Of a stretch of 64,000 bases of DNA, positions 47,110-57,285 are shown piece after piece. The DNA comes from Epiperipatus broadwayi. Its lineage: Eukaryota > Onychophora > Udeonychophora > Euonychophora > Peripatidae. The number at the start of each line of letters is the position of its first letter. The stretch's first letter is position 1. The translations under genes were made by a program, and so were the position numbers. Below the pieces are notes generated by a model. The model saw only the letters and a program-made list of their open reading frames with translations. It was not told the origin of the DNA and made no database searches. Location: NCBI GenBank assembly GCA_028023455.1, contig JAQFVV010012672.1:438001-502000 (forward strand). Direction: 5' to 3'.

Positions 47110-50100
47110 TTATATTGACTACATTTTAACAACAATAAAAAAAGTAAAAATTTTGATAAAATTTATAAAATTAGGTCAATTATACATATGACCAACACAA
47201 TACAATTTTAGAGCTGCTTATCATATGCCCGCATAGTAAGATGACAGTTGATGAAGCCTATTAAGAAATATATTGATTAAAATAACATGAAATAATGTAA
47301 TAATTCAAAATGAATAAAGCAAGAGTTCAAATGATGAGTTTGTGCAGGTAGCTATAGTGAATATATATCTCATATGGAGTTACACATAGGCAAAAATAAA
47401 ACTTATGATCCATATCAGTGTCGGTATTTAAGCTGTGCTTGCAGCAGTTTAAACCACATTAAAAAAAGTGTTGTATTGTTTGGCTAACAAAAAGACATTA
47501 AAGCTTTTTTGGCTGTGTGGTGTTTATTGGCCACACTGCAAAAGTAATCAGTAATATCAAATGAAATTGAGATAAGAATGAACTTCTTCAAATACCACCT
47601 CACTGAACCAATTCCAACAAGATCTTACTGTATAGGTGCTAGTACTCAATAATCACAAGAGATATCATGATTAATTCTAGTGGGTAAGTTATATCTGCAT
47701 TTTTATTTATGTTAATTTTTTTTGCATGGTTTCAATACTATTTTGCATTTGAAAGCAGTCATTTTTTAATAATCGTTAATCGTTTGATTTTATATTTTAG
47801 GTGAATTCTACTTAACAAGATAAAATCTTTTCTACAATGAGAAAGAAAAAACAAATAATAAAACGAATATTATTATTATTATTACTATTCTACATTGTAT
47901 TAAATCTAAACCTTTCTTTTTTTCTTCTGTTTATAGACCATGTATGGAATCTAATTCATTTAAAGCTTAAAAACTATTTTGGATTAATTTTTCATATCTG
48001 TTCTTCATTGATTATATACACAGACATTTACTCATAAAAAATACTTATGGGGTTTCTAGGAAAAACAAAACTGGTATCAATGTCTATTTTTGATGGTTTG
48101 GAAAATTTTTAAAGGAATGTAATAAATCTGTTAAAAAAAGTATGATTTAAAAATATTTAATTATTTATTTTATTTTGAGTGATAATGACTCTTTTTTCAG
48201 CTTCATTGCATTCTGTGATATTTTATTTTTCAGATATTATGGTGCAAATGAAATTACTATAAAAATTGTGCCTTAAATCAATTCTTTAAAAATCCAATAT
48301 GGCTACTGTGTTAGTCAAAAGATTGAATCCTATTAAAAATATGTTTCAAATAATATGCACTTTATAACAACATATTCAAAATAATCATTAAAAGAAGACT
48401 CATTTCAGTATGATACAAAAAAAAAAATTTTTTTTTTTTGAGCTTAATAAAATTGTTTTATGCAAAAAATCTTAGGGAATGCATTAACTTCATAGGTCAA
48501 AAACTAACTGTATGTAATATTTTGAGAAATAAAAAATTGATAATTGCTAAAAAAAAAAAAAAAAGGAAATGCTTTATATAATAATAGCAAGCATTTAATT
48601 AATAAAGGCAACACTGTACTTAGTTCTGCATATGCAGACACATATACACTCATATATAGGCATACAGATAAGTATTCATATTAACATCTTTTCATAATTT
48701 TTTAAATCATCAGATGCTTTTTTAAAAATAATATTTGATTAAAATGTTATTTAATTTAAAAAACCCAATTAATTTATTACTGACAGAATAATAATGAAAT
48801 AATGTCTTTCAAATCAGATAATGAGCTCAATTAAATTAAACTATTAATGACAAATGTGAAGAATCAGATGGCAGCCTAATAAGGCAGCCATGGATTCCTT
48901 CTGGCTAAGTGAAATGTCAGTTTGTAACAGCAAGATTATAAGAACTCCAGGGATTATTCACAAATCTTAAAAATGTACAATAAAATTAAGTTCAAAATTT
49001 AAATATCTAAGATCAAAATATCAGTAAAAGAAATGTTATTAAAAAATGACATCACTGATTTCAAGGGTTGTTATTAATAGTTCACATTTTCACATCATAA
49101 AAAACTGAAAAAATTAATCTCTTTAAAATATATTTCAGTTTAAAAAATTATTTTGCTAACTTGACTATTGAAAGTATTATTTTTGCAATCATAATCTTTA
49201 ATACATCATAAAAATACAGCATAATGGCAAGTATTTAAAGTTTCTTTTCTTTAAATCTATACCATAATTTCTTACATTTAAATTAATAAATTCTGAAAAA
49301 GATTTTATATAAACAGGTAGCATTGGTGAATTTTCACAAAGGCAGAAGAGACAAAATGCCTACGGCTCCACAACAGGTGGGCTACAAATTTCCAAAAACA
49401 CTTTAGATCTTAATAATGATATTTATACATATATAAAGCATAAAATGGTACATTTATGTACATACAACTATCTTTTGCCATTTTAAAATGAGTACAAAAT
49501 TATCTAAGAAATACTGATATTGAAATATTATCAATCAGAGTCATTTAAATAATTTGTTAATAATGTTAATGAGATTATAATAAAGTTATAGATAAATTTT
49601 CTGTAACAAAAATCTGAATAGTTTGCCTTATTATATATATTCATTTATTTCAATACAGACACTGTTCCAAAAATACTAAAAAAACAAAACACTGTATGAG
49701 AGAAAATACAAAATTTATTAATAAAAAAATTTGAGTTACAAAAGTTCAGCAGATATTCTTTCATCAGAATCCCTGAAAAATAAAACTGACCACTGACAAG
49801 CAACTTCCATCTTCATAATCTGGACTATGTAATAATCCCCAGTATGACTAAAGAGTAAATATATTTAAAGAATAGTGTGCGAGTCAGTTGTTAAAAACAT
49901 TGTCAAAATAATGATAAGCATACACATAAAAAAAAAAAAATCTCTTAAAGTTATGGAATACGTTAATTATGTAAGTTAAAATATCTGAATATAATTACTG
50001 GATTTTTGAAATGACACTTTCATCTACCTGATTAACAGTGCAATTGTACAAACACGTTACAACTGTTTACCCACATGTAACTACTGATCTTCATTCACCA

Positions 50101-50119
50101 ATGCTAAATATGAACTACA
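47110..50119. other. Three kilobases with no recognisable gene
   Basis: No protein motif, RNA gene or element end. 47,250-47,700 is slightly richer in G+C. Long A and T runs occur at 48,420-48,441 and 48,549-48,565. Confidence 0.45.
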
Positions 50120-50905
50120 GTCATTTGATGTAGTAATTCAAAAAATGGTCATTGGAGCCCAAATTTTTTGACTTTCTCTTAAGGCTAAATCTTCATGCTC
50201 TATCTAACTCCTACTTCCTTAAATACCACAGGTTTTACACCATAATTGATGCTTTTTGTTCCTTGTGTCACAGGGAAAAAGAAACGCAACAGCACTTTTT
50301 CCACACCTTCACAGCTCTAACAAATACCAGAGAAATTTATGATTAACACATATAGACAAAATAACATCACACTTGATAACCTAATAGAGACACTTAATAA
50401 AGGCTCAATATCGGCAGACCATGCAGCAACTTTTTATTTATATACTTTGTGGGGCACCAAATGTACTTTCTGCCTTGGAAAAAAAACACCCAGAAGGCAC
50501 CCAGCCACATTCTCTAATAAGCTAGAACAATTGAAGGCCAGAGATGGCAAAATTGCACACCCAGATATATTTGCTGCTACATGGTCACTATTAAAAACCT
50601 GAGTCAGATCATAACGTCAAAAACCAAATTACTTTTGTGATAACAAGAACAATTACTTTTTTTGTTATATATCTCTTTTTCAACAATTTTTTAAACACCA
50701 CATCTGTGTATTGAATAGTCCAAAGGATATATTTACTTCAATCAAAGTATTTTAAACTGATGAACTAAATCTTCAGACAATGAAAATAGAATCATAATAA
50801 TAATTTATTTGAACTGTACCAATAATATCTATTTGTTTGTTCCAAAGCTATGTAGTTTTCAACCATGTATTTTTAACAATGTAATTTTTCATGAACAATA
50901 AAGTT
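50120..50905 (+). pseudogene. C-terminal end and 3' UTR of a Tx1-like LINE
   Basis: Frame one (50,152-50,346): EPKFFDFLLRLNLHALSNSY, then CSLCHREKETQQHFFHTF, the zinc-knuckle-like end with its last Cys read as Phe. After a frameshift near 50,340 a second frame (to 50,602) gives DHAATFYLYTLWGTKCTF, LKARDGKIAHPDIFAATWSL and a stop. The 3' part ends near AATAAAGTTTG (50,900). Related to the LINE at 22.4 kb but clearly diverged. Confidence 0.78.
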
Positions 50906-51454
50906 TGATTTGAAATACAACTGTTTTAAAACATGAACCAAACTTTAATATGTCACCACAAAAAGAATTTTTTTGAAATCCCTTATTTTTAAAAAGACGA
51001 CTCTTAAAAAGTTCATTACAACAAAGTGAAAGCAGTTTCTAGTTGCCAAACTAGAATTGTCTTTGTCACACAGTAAATATTTTGTTTTTGTTTTCTTTAA
51101 AAATAATTGACTCCAAATTTGTCTTTGTTTTAATAACATAGAATTCAAATATCTAATATTTCGTTCTACTAACTTTTTAAATAGACAAATTTGACCAATG
51201 ATTTCGAGCACTATTATTATAGATAAGAAATCCATTTAGAAATTTATTTTTATATTTTTAGTGCCAAATATTAACTTTTAAATTGTCTACCACTTGAAAA
51301 CTTATACTTGTAACAAATAAAGTTAGGATTGTTAATATATTATACAGAAAAAAGGTTTAATTGTAAAAATAAAATATTCAAATATGGACAACTATATACA
51401 AATTTTTTAATAAAGCCTATTTAAAATAAAAAGATGGAGTATCCTGCTAAACAG
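50906..51454. other. AT-rich stretch, nothing recognised
   Basis: No motif seen. Confidence 0.4.
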
Positions 51455-51550
51455 GTTAAAAGATAAATGACCTTTCCCTAATGCATTTCAAACTGAAATA
51501 GCATTCATCACTTGTGCCAGGTCATAATCTTTCACATATATCTTTGTCAT
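51455..51550 (-). mobile_element. Hammerhead-family repeat (copy 3)
   Basis: Minus strand: TATGTGAAAGATTATGACCTGG arm, decayed ribozyme, then GGTCATTTATCTTTTAACC. The arm before the ribozyme and the segment after it are complementary, as in the other copies. The tRNA-like 3' part is not readable. Confidence 0.6.
51474..51515 (-). ncRNA. Hammerhead ribozyme remnant
   Basis: Minus strand: CAA, GUGAUGA (first core base changed), a 15-nt stem-II segment AUGCUAUUUCAGUUU, intact GAAA, then U-GCAU-U-A. The spacing matches the intact copy, but stem I no longer pairs. Confidence 0.5.
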
Positions 51551-51817
51551 ATATTCAATATTCTTCAATAATAAATTGTTACATACTGATTTACAAATCT
51601 CAAACTTATTTCACCTGCGACTTTACCATAATCCAATCTAGATAAATACATTAATAATTATCATTAATCATTTTTTAAAGTAGAAATTATCCCTAGTCCA
51701 TATATGAACTTTAAACCCCAGTTAAAGATTAATATATCTGTTTCTATAAATTAAACGCACACATACAGAGTAATTCAAGTTCATTTGTCTCTTTCTATGA
51801 GTAATGCCTTTTATAAA

Positions 51818-52020
51818 TAATCATTAATGTACTTATCTACAATGGATCACATCAAAATTGCGGACGAAGTGAGTTTAGCAAATGTAAATCAAAATGTATT
51901 GAATAGTGAACATATGATAAAAATATGTGAGATAGAAATCTGAGCCCACTAATGAATAAAATGCATTCTGGGGATCATTTGTCTTTTAAAATGTCTTTAT
52001 TCATAAAAGATATTACACAT
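51818..52020 (+). mobile_element. Hammerhead-family repeat (copy 4, stem II deleted)
   Basis: Parallel to 52,143-52,410: TAATCATTAATGTACTTATC, AAATGTAAATCAAAATGTA, then CCCA-CUAAUGA (51,944-51,954) running directly into AAAAUGCAUUC-UGGGG. Stem II is lost. The stem I ends CCCA and UGGG still pair, differing from CCAA/UUGG elsewhere. Downstream GATCATTTGTCTTTT matches the family body. Confidence 0.5.
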
Positions 52021-52142
52021 GAAAAAAAAAAGAGAAATGTAATGGAATTGCTCCATATGTGTGTGTGATTAATTAAAAATCACAATTTTTAATTGCGATT
52101 TAAAGTTTATATCTGTCTAGGGATAATCTTTAGCTTAATAAA

Positions 52143-52410
52143 TTAGCAGTGATAATCATTGATGTATTTACCTAGAGTGGTTTATGTCCAAGTTCTGAAT
52201 GAAGTAAATTTGACATTTGTAAATCAAAATGTAACAATTTAATATTGAACATATAAAGATATATTTGAGAAATTGTGAGTTGGTCAACTAAAAAGAACTG
52301 GTTCAGCATGAAATGCATCTTGAAAGTCAATTGCCTTTTAAGATGTCTTTATTCATGTGCTTCGAGAATTTGTGGTGGGGCGAGGTTATTAGGTATATCT
52401 ATAAAAGATA
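52143..52410 (+). mobile_element. Hammerhead-family repeat (copy 5)
   Basis: A diverged direct duplicate of 51,818-52,020 with the stem II segment retained. The order is TAATCATTGATGTATTTACC, TTTGTAAATCAAAATGTA, ribozyme at 52,284-52,324, then CCTTTTAAGATGTCTTTATTC. These two copies show that the family also has a longer 5' segment (about 120 bp). Confidence 0.55.
52284..52324 (+). ncRNA. Hammerhead ribozyme remnant
   Basis: Plus strand: UCAA, CUAAAAA in place of CUGAUGA, GAACUG-GUU-CAGCAU stem II, intact GAAA, then UGCAUC-UUGA with two bases missing in the stem III loop. Too altered to be active. Confidence 0.5.
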
Positions 52411-52764
52411 TTAAAAAGACATTATATTTACATAGAAATAAAATAGATTAAAACATTTAATTCTTTGCAGTAATTTGTTACAATTTTGATAACTTGTCAT
52501 TTAAACAACTAACAATCTATTTAAAAAGAGGTCTTTTGAATCTAATAAAGACTTACCACCCCCATTCCAAATATTTCACAAACAAAAATTAATTGAACTT
52601 CTAAGAATAAATATAATCTTTATACTATATTAAAATATATTTAAAATTGTTTCAGATTTTATAAAACTAAGCAAAAACATTGTAATTATATTGATCTACA
52701 ATACATTCTGATAACTGAAATAGGTTTGTTATATACCTGTATCAATATATGTAATATATAAGGT

Positions 52765-52960
52765 ATATGAGCACAGACTTTCACACGACCCACCACTCTC
52801 CATTCTATCTCATAACACTGATACACTTGAATACATATATGCGAAAAGATGATAATATGGAGCAACTGATAATTGCTGTTTTAGCATGAAATACGGATAT
52901 TTTATTTATCTTTTCGATATATATGAGTTCAAGTGTATCAGTGTTATACCCTATATATTA
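52765..52960 (+). mobile_element. Hammerhead-family repeat (copy 6), palindromic
   Basis: The left arm (52,765-52,860) is an inverted copy of the family body: box A-like and ATAACACTGATACACTTGAA in reverse. The ribozyme stands at the apex (52,862-52,903), and the right arm repeats TTTATCTTTTCGATATATA TGAGTTCAAGTGTATCAGTG in forward orientation. Arms of about 50-90 bp pair and extend stem I. Confidence 0.72.
52862..52903 (+). ncRNA. Hammerhead ribozyme, one core change
   Basis: Plus strand: GCAA, CUGAUAA (G8 position family changed to A), UUGCUG-UUU-UAGCAU segment in place of stem II (inner pairs remain), intact GAAA, U-ACGG-A stem III, triplet AUA, then UUUU. Segment lengths 7, 15, 4 and 8 equal those of the intact copy. 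Confidence 0.62.
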
Positions 52961-53096
52961 CATTCTGATAGTAAAATTAAATCATAAACTTCTCATTCTT
53001 ACTGAGCAATAATTTCATTTTTATCCAGAAGGCACAAAAAATTATTTTTAAATCAATATTCGCATATTTCTAGATACCATAACTAAAGTTTCACTC

Positions 53097-53190
53097 TTTT
53101 TTTTTATTTTATATGTCAAGGCGTAGATCAGAAAGTGAACCCAGGCCAGACCGGGAAGCGAACTGGGCGAGCTGCTTGGAAGGCAAATGT
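53097..53190 (-). mobile_element. SINE family A (copy 5, decayed)
   Basis: The minus strand gives CAGTTCGCTTCCCGGTCTGG (box B-like) and an A tail seen as T's at 53,097-53,105. CTTCCAAGCAGCTCGCC corresponds to the family's TTGCAGGCAGTTGCCC. The head is truncated. Confidence 0.6.
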
Positions 53191-54133
53191 TGAAAAAATA
53201 AGTTACTTGTTCCTAAAATGCATTTTAACTCAACAGGGTTAGAACAAATGACATGATTCAACATTGTTTTGTTTTTATTGAGATACATTATATAAATTAA
53301 TTACTTACAAAGTGCTGCATCTTTTATCAAGCACTTATAAAGAAATTAAAGTAAAAACATAAGATACAAAGTCTGAAAAAACAAAATTTTTTTAGTACAA
53401 TCTATCTCTTTTATTATCTCATATAATATTAATCAATATTTAATAAAATCACTACTGAAATATAAAAAATAATTTAACTTTGCACAATTATATATTAGTA
53501 TTTAAATAAATATAGTTTTATTACAATCAAAATAAAGTCATATTCCAATATTTAACTTAAGATTGTGAGATTATAAAATAATTGCTTCAATAAACTTAAA
53601 AGTTTTTCATGGAATTTATAATTATTTAATCAAGAATTGATGGATAATGAATATATCATCATGATTACTTTAAAAAAAAAAAAAACATAAATTAAAACCT
53701 AATCATAACCAATTATGTAATTAATGCATTATACAATTATATATTATATTATGAATAAAAGCATTTGGGCATTTATTAAGTCATAATTAAAATAAGATTT
53801 AAGATGATTAAATATAGAAACCAAATACTGAATTTATAAACTATGATAATATAATGCTCCCAAGAATGGTTTCAAAAAATCTTCATAAGTTGTGGCAAGC
53901 CCTAAACATCACTAACACAATACAGAATAGAACTGAAATTTAGAAAAAAATATTAGCTTTGTTTTAAAGAGTGAAATCAAACTAGACACAGTTATCAATA
54001 TGAACTTCTTATAATTATAAATCATGAAAATACATATAATTATATTTTGGATAATCAGGAATTATAATCAATTTCATTTTTTTAATTAATTGTTTTAAAA
54101 AAAGGTAATTATGAATTTCATAAACAACTTCTT
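53191..54133. other. AT-rich stretch, nothing recognised
   Basis: No motif seen; A run at 53,671-53,685. Confidence 0.4.
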
Positions 54134-54784
54134 ATTAATAGCGATCAAATTGTAAACACAAGACAGAGAATTTAACAAGAAGAGGGCATCCACCCTCCTC
54201 TTTACTTGTCTTTCTATATATCCAAGCCAGTCTGAAGTATTTAGATTTGAAAGCGTGAATCTTCAAACATATACACATTTACAAACATACATCATGAAAT
54301 CCTACGATTTACTATGCAGTAGTTTTTAGATGTTATAACTTGCAGTAACATATGTAAATAATATTTAATTCATGCTGTATATTTGTAATTTAAACTTAGT
54401 GAGTTAAATGTGAATATGTTTGAAGATTCACGCTTTCAAATCTAAATACTTCAGACTGGCTTGGATATATAGAAAGACAAGTAAAGAGGAGAGTGGACGC
54501 CCTCTTCTTGTTAAATTCTCTGGCTTGTGTTTACGATTTGATCGCTATTAATATGCAAGTTATAACATCTAAAAACTACTGCATAATAAATCATAGGATT
54601 TCATGCTGTATGTTTGTAATTTAAACTCAGTGAGTTGAATGTGAATATGTTTGAAGAGTCACGCTTTCAAATCTAAATACTTCAGACTGGCTTGGATATA
54701 TAGAAAGACAAGTAAAGAGAAAGGTGGATGCCCTCTTCTTGTTAAATTCTCTGTCTTGTGTTTACGATTTGATCACTATTAACA
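54134..54784. repeat. Three-copy repeat: one inverted, two direct (232-bp period)
   Basis: 54,134-54,345 is the inverted form of the unit found directly at 54,371-54,602 and 54,603-54,784. Shared blocks: TATGTTTGAAGATTCACGC, TACTTCAGACTGGCTTGGAT, GACAAGTAAAGAG, GCCCTCTTCTTGTTAAATTC and ATGTTATAACTTGCA in the inverted copy. Copies are very similar. No ORF. It may be a foldback element with an extra arm. Confidence 0.88.
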
Positions 54785-54941
54785 ACACCTGATTGGCTAA
54801 TAAGCGCGAGAGGTTTGGAGTCTCTCGGTTTAATTTCAAATACTGTTTGCGCTTTATAAATTAAATATTAAACAACTTCTAAATATATATATATCATATT
54901 GAAATATATGAAGTTATCCTTTTTCTTATCTTGTTTGTAAT

Positions 54942-55098
54942 CAGTTGTTGAAAATGTTTCTAATATTGGCTAACAGCCACCTTATGAGTGCTGTAAATCT
55001 GGCTTCTTAGCCGAAAATGGGCTCAGATACTGTTAATAAATAAAAATACGAAATAAACCTTTTCCTTAGCCAATGTTAGAAACATTTTCAGCAACTAA
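54942..55098. repeat. 32-bp inverted repeat
   Basis: GTTGTTGAAAATGTTTCTAAT ATTGGCTAA at 54,944-54,973 is mirrored by TTAGCCAATGTTAGAAACAT TTTCAGCAAC at 55,067-55,096. The ~90-bp interior contains TAAATCTGGCTTCTTAGCC. Probably a small non-autonomous DNA element. Confidence 0.8.
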
Positions 55099-55969
55099 TC
55101 ATATTGAAATACTAAATAATGAAAAAAAAAATCCGAATGACTCACATTTAACATCTACACTGGGGCCAACAAACCTGTCATCATCATAGTACGACATTAT
55201 TTTAGCCATCATAATTCATTAATATGTTAGAAAATTAAATTATATTAACTAAATACATGATCTCACATAACTATTGAATTACATTTTAAGTTTTTAACTT
55301 TACATTTTCCCTCCCCAAATATAATAGACTAATTTCCAAACATAAATAAATTCTATCAATAAAATAGTTACAAATTTATATAAATGGAAACTTACTTTTT
55401 CTAATTTCATGACTACTTCAATAATTAATAATTCTATAACCTTGGATATTACATGAATGTATACATTTAATGTGCCACACACATATGCCAATAATTTTAA
55501 CTAGAGTAAAAGCATGAGACAAGGAGACTACAAAAAAAAACCCTAAATCTTTTTAATATAACATATTTTCTTTATTGAATAATAAAACATCAACAAATAC
55601 TTAATAAAATTGCTACAATAAAAACAATGGGGGATATTCCATGTAACTTAATATTTTATTAAGATGACAATTCTTACCTTGATATTAATCAAATTTATAA
55701 TCTATATAAATAAAAATGTAAATGTTTGTTTGTTCAAAATCTTAAATCTCCGAAAGTTCTTCACCGATTGCTTTGAAATTTTGACACAATGTTGCATTCG
55801 AATATGCGCGTGTTTTTATATAACTACTACCTATGGCAGGTAAAAGTATACTTTTTTTGAAAAACATTGCTATATAAAAACAACACATGCTATACTAAAT
55901 ATTTTACGATTCCATTCCAATGTTTCCAATTGCATTGTTAAATTGAATTTTCATAGATTTTGATTTATT

Positions 55970-56275
55970 TTCATTTTTATTTAATTATTTTGTGTGAGAG
56001 ATTGCAATTTTCAATTCGATTGGCATTTGCAATCACCATCAACAAAACCCAGGGCCAATCTTTAGAAATGTGTGGTTTAGATCTAGACATGAATTGCTTC
56101 TCACATGGACAATTATATGTTGCATGTTCTAGAGTCAGCAAACCAGATACGGATTGCTTCACACATGGATAATTATATGTTGCATATTCTAGAGTTGTCA
56201 AACCAGACATTCTCTATATCTGCACAGACAATGGAACAACAAAAAATATTGTATACTTACAAGCATTGTGAAATT
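55970..56275 (+). pseudogene. C-terminal part of the Helitron RepHel (PIF1-type helicase)
   Basis: The frame reads [40 protein letters not shown], the last conserved helicase motifs (TINKxQGQ and the [11 protein letters not shown] block). A 60-bp tandem duplication then repeats the block as DCFTHG, stop, LYVAYSRVVKPDILYIC, ending TKNIVYLQAL. The Rep nuclease and most of the helicase are absent. Confidence 0.88.
56093..56212 (+). repeat. 60-bp tandem duplication inside the helicase remnant
   Basis: ATTGCTTCTCACATGGACAA at 56,093 and ATTGCTTCACACATGGATAA at 56,153, with the rest of the unit (TTATATGTTGCAT.TTCTAGAGT) repeated. The period is exactly 20 codons, so it kept frame until a TAA arose in the second copy. 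Confidence 0.9.
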
Positions 56276-56364
56276 AAACATATTAGAAATGTGTGCTTTC
56301 TCTTTTCTTTCTTTTCCATTTAACCAGACTGAGCCACAGCAACGCATGGCGAGGTACGGCTAGT

Positions 56365-57041
56365 ATGAAATATAAATGAAACAATTTCTTGACTTCAAAA
56401 ATTCAATAAATACATAAAAAAATTATTTAATAGCTGATACATCAAGATATATATAATTAAAGATTTCTTTCATCTATCTGCAAATAGTATTTGTTAATAA
56501 TAGCTAAAACTTCTGTAAAGGCTGAAAATATATTATGTATTTATTGTTACTCTTTATTACACTTATACATTTCAACATGTTACGAACCCACACATTATAT
56601 GGGTAGATATTTTACAGTAAACTCATATATAATTGGCAGTATAATCAATCATATTAATAGCTTATCAAAAATACAATATATTTTATTTGGCTGCTTGACT
56701 ATGTACAGAAATGCATCCCATCTATTATTTTTATTATTATAACAGACAAAATACTAAAAAATAAAATAAAATAATCCCTGGAGGAATTACAAATAAATAC
56801 ATATATATCTTTATTGCTAATAAAATAATAATAATAATTTTCTTTAAATACAGCAAATGGCATATTTTGGCATTTGTTGACCTTCCATCAGACCATATAA
56901 CATCAATTACAAAATTATCATCATTGTAAATAGATTTTAAAAAGTATTTACTATTTTTTACTCTCTTCCTTTTATACAACCAAATAAAAATATTAGGCAT
57001 CAAGGATAAATCTAATATAATTTACTTTGATATTAATATAG
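56365..57041. other. AT-rich stretch, nothing recognised
   Basis: No motif seen. Confidence 0.4.
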
Positions 57042-57285
57042 GTAATTTGAATACAGACTTTTAAGCTCCCTTCAGCCATCCACTCTATCTCACACAACTG
57101 ATACTCATGACCACACATACGTAAAAAAGATAAATGATCAATATATGTATTTTGTGCTGAACCAGGACTCATCAGTTGGTCCAGGTCATACATATATTGG
57201 AGATCATTTATCTTTTTCATATGGTCATGTGTATCGGTTGTATGAGATAGAGTGGATGGCTGAAGGGAACTTGACAACCTGTCTC
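57042..57285 (-). mobile_element. Hammerhead-family repeat (copy 7), most complete palindrome
   Basis: Minus strand downstream of the ribozyme: GATCATTTATCTTTTTTACG, GAGTATCAGTTGTGTGAGATAG, AGTGGATGGCTGAAGGGAGC, GTCTGTATTCAAATTACC. The other arm (57,185-57,285) is the same body inverted (plus-strand GATCATTTATCTTTTTCATA, GTATCGGTTGTATGAGATAG, AGTGGATGGCTGAAGGGAAC). Both arms of about 100 bp therefore contain the tRNA-like part, with the ribozyme as the loop end. Confidence 0.78.
57138..57179 (-). ncRNA. Hammerhead ribozyme, G12 changed
   Basis: Minus strand: CCAA, intact CUGAUGA, GUCCUG-GUU-CAGCAC (one stem II mismatch), AAAA for GAAA, U-ACAU-A, triplet AUA, UUGA. Only the core G12 change and one stem base separate it from a predicted active ribozyme. 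Confidence 0.7.

Larger units (their letters stand above)
55701..56363 (+). mobile_element. Helitron with both ends, internally deleted
   Basis: It starts TCTATATAAATAAAAATG directly after an A (55,700). It ends CTAG directly before a T (56,364), the A|T insertion rule of Helitrons. The last 35 bp hold GCCA-CAGCAACGCA-TGGC, the short 3' hairpin, and GGTACGGCTAG. The 5' region (TGTTTGTTTGTTC ... CACCGATTGCTTTGAAATTT TGACAC) is the familiar Helitron leader. Only the end of the helicase gene remains, so about 660 bp replaces an element of several kilobases. Confidence 0.9.

Noticed and set aside
47330-47360. TGATGAG string as another hammerhead
   Set aside because: No stem II or GAAA at the required distance.
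56491-57003. Two overlapping open frames of 80-90 codons
   Set aside because: AT-rich shadows without motif.
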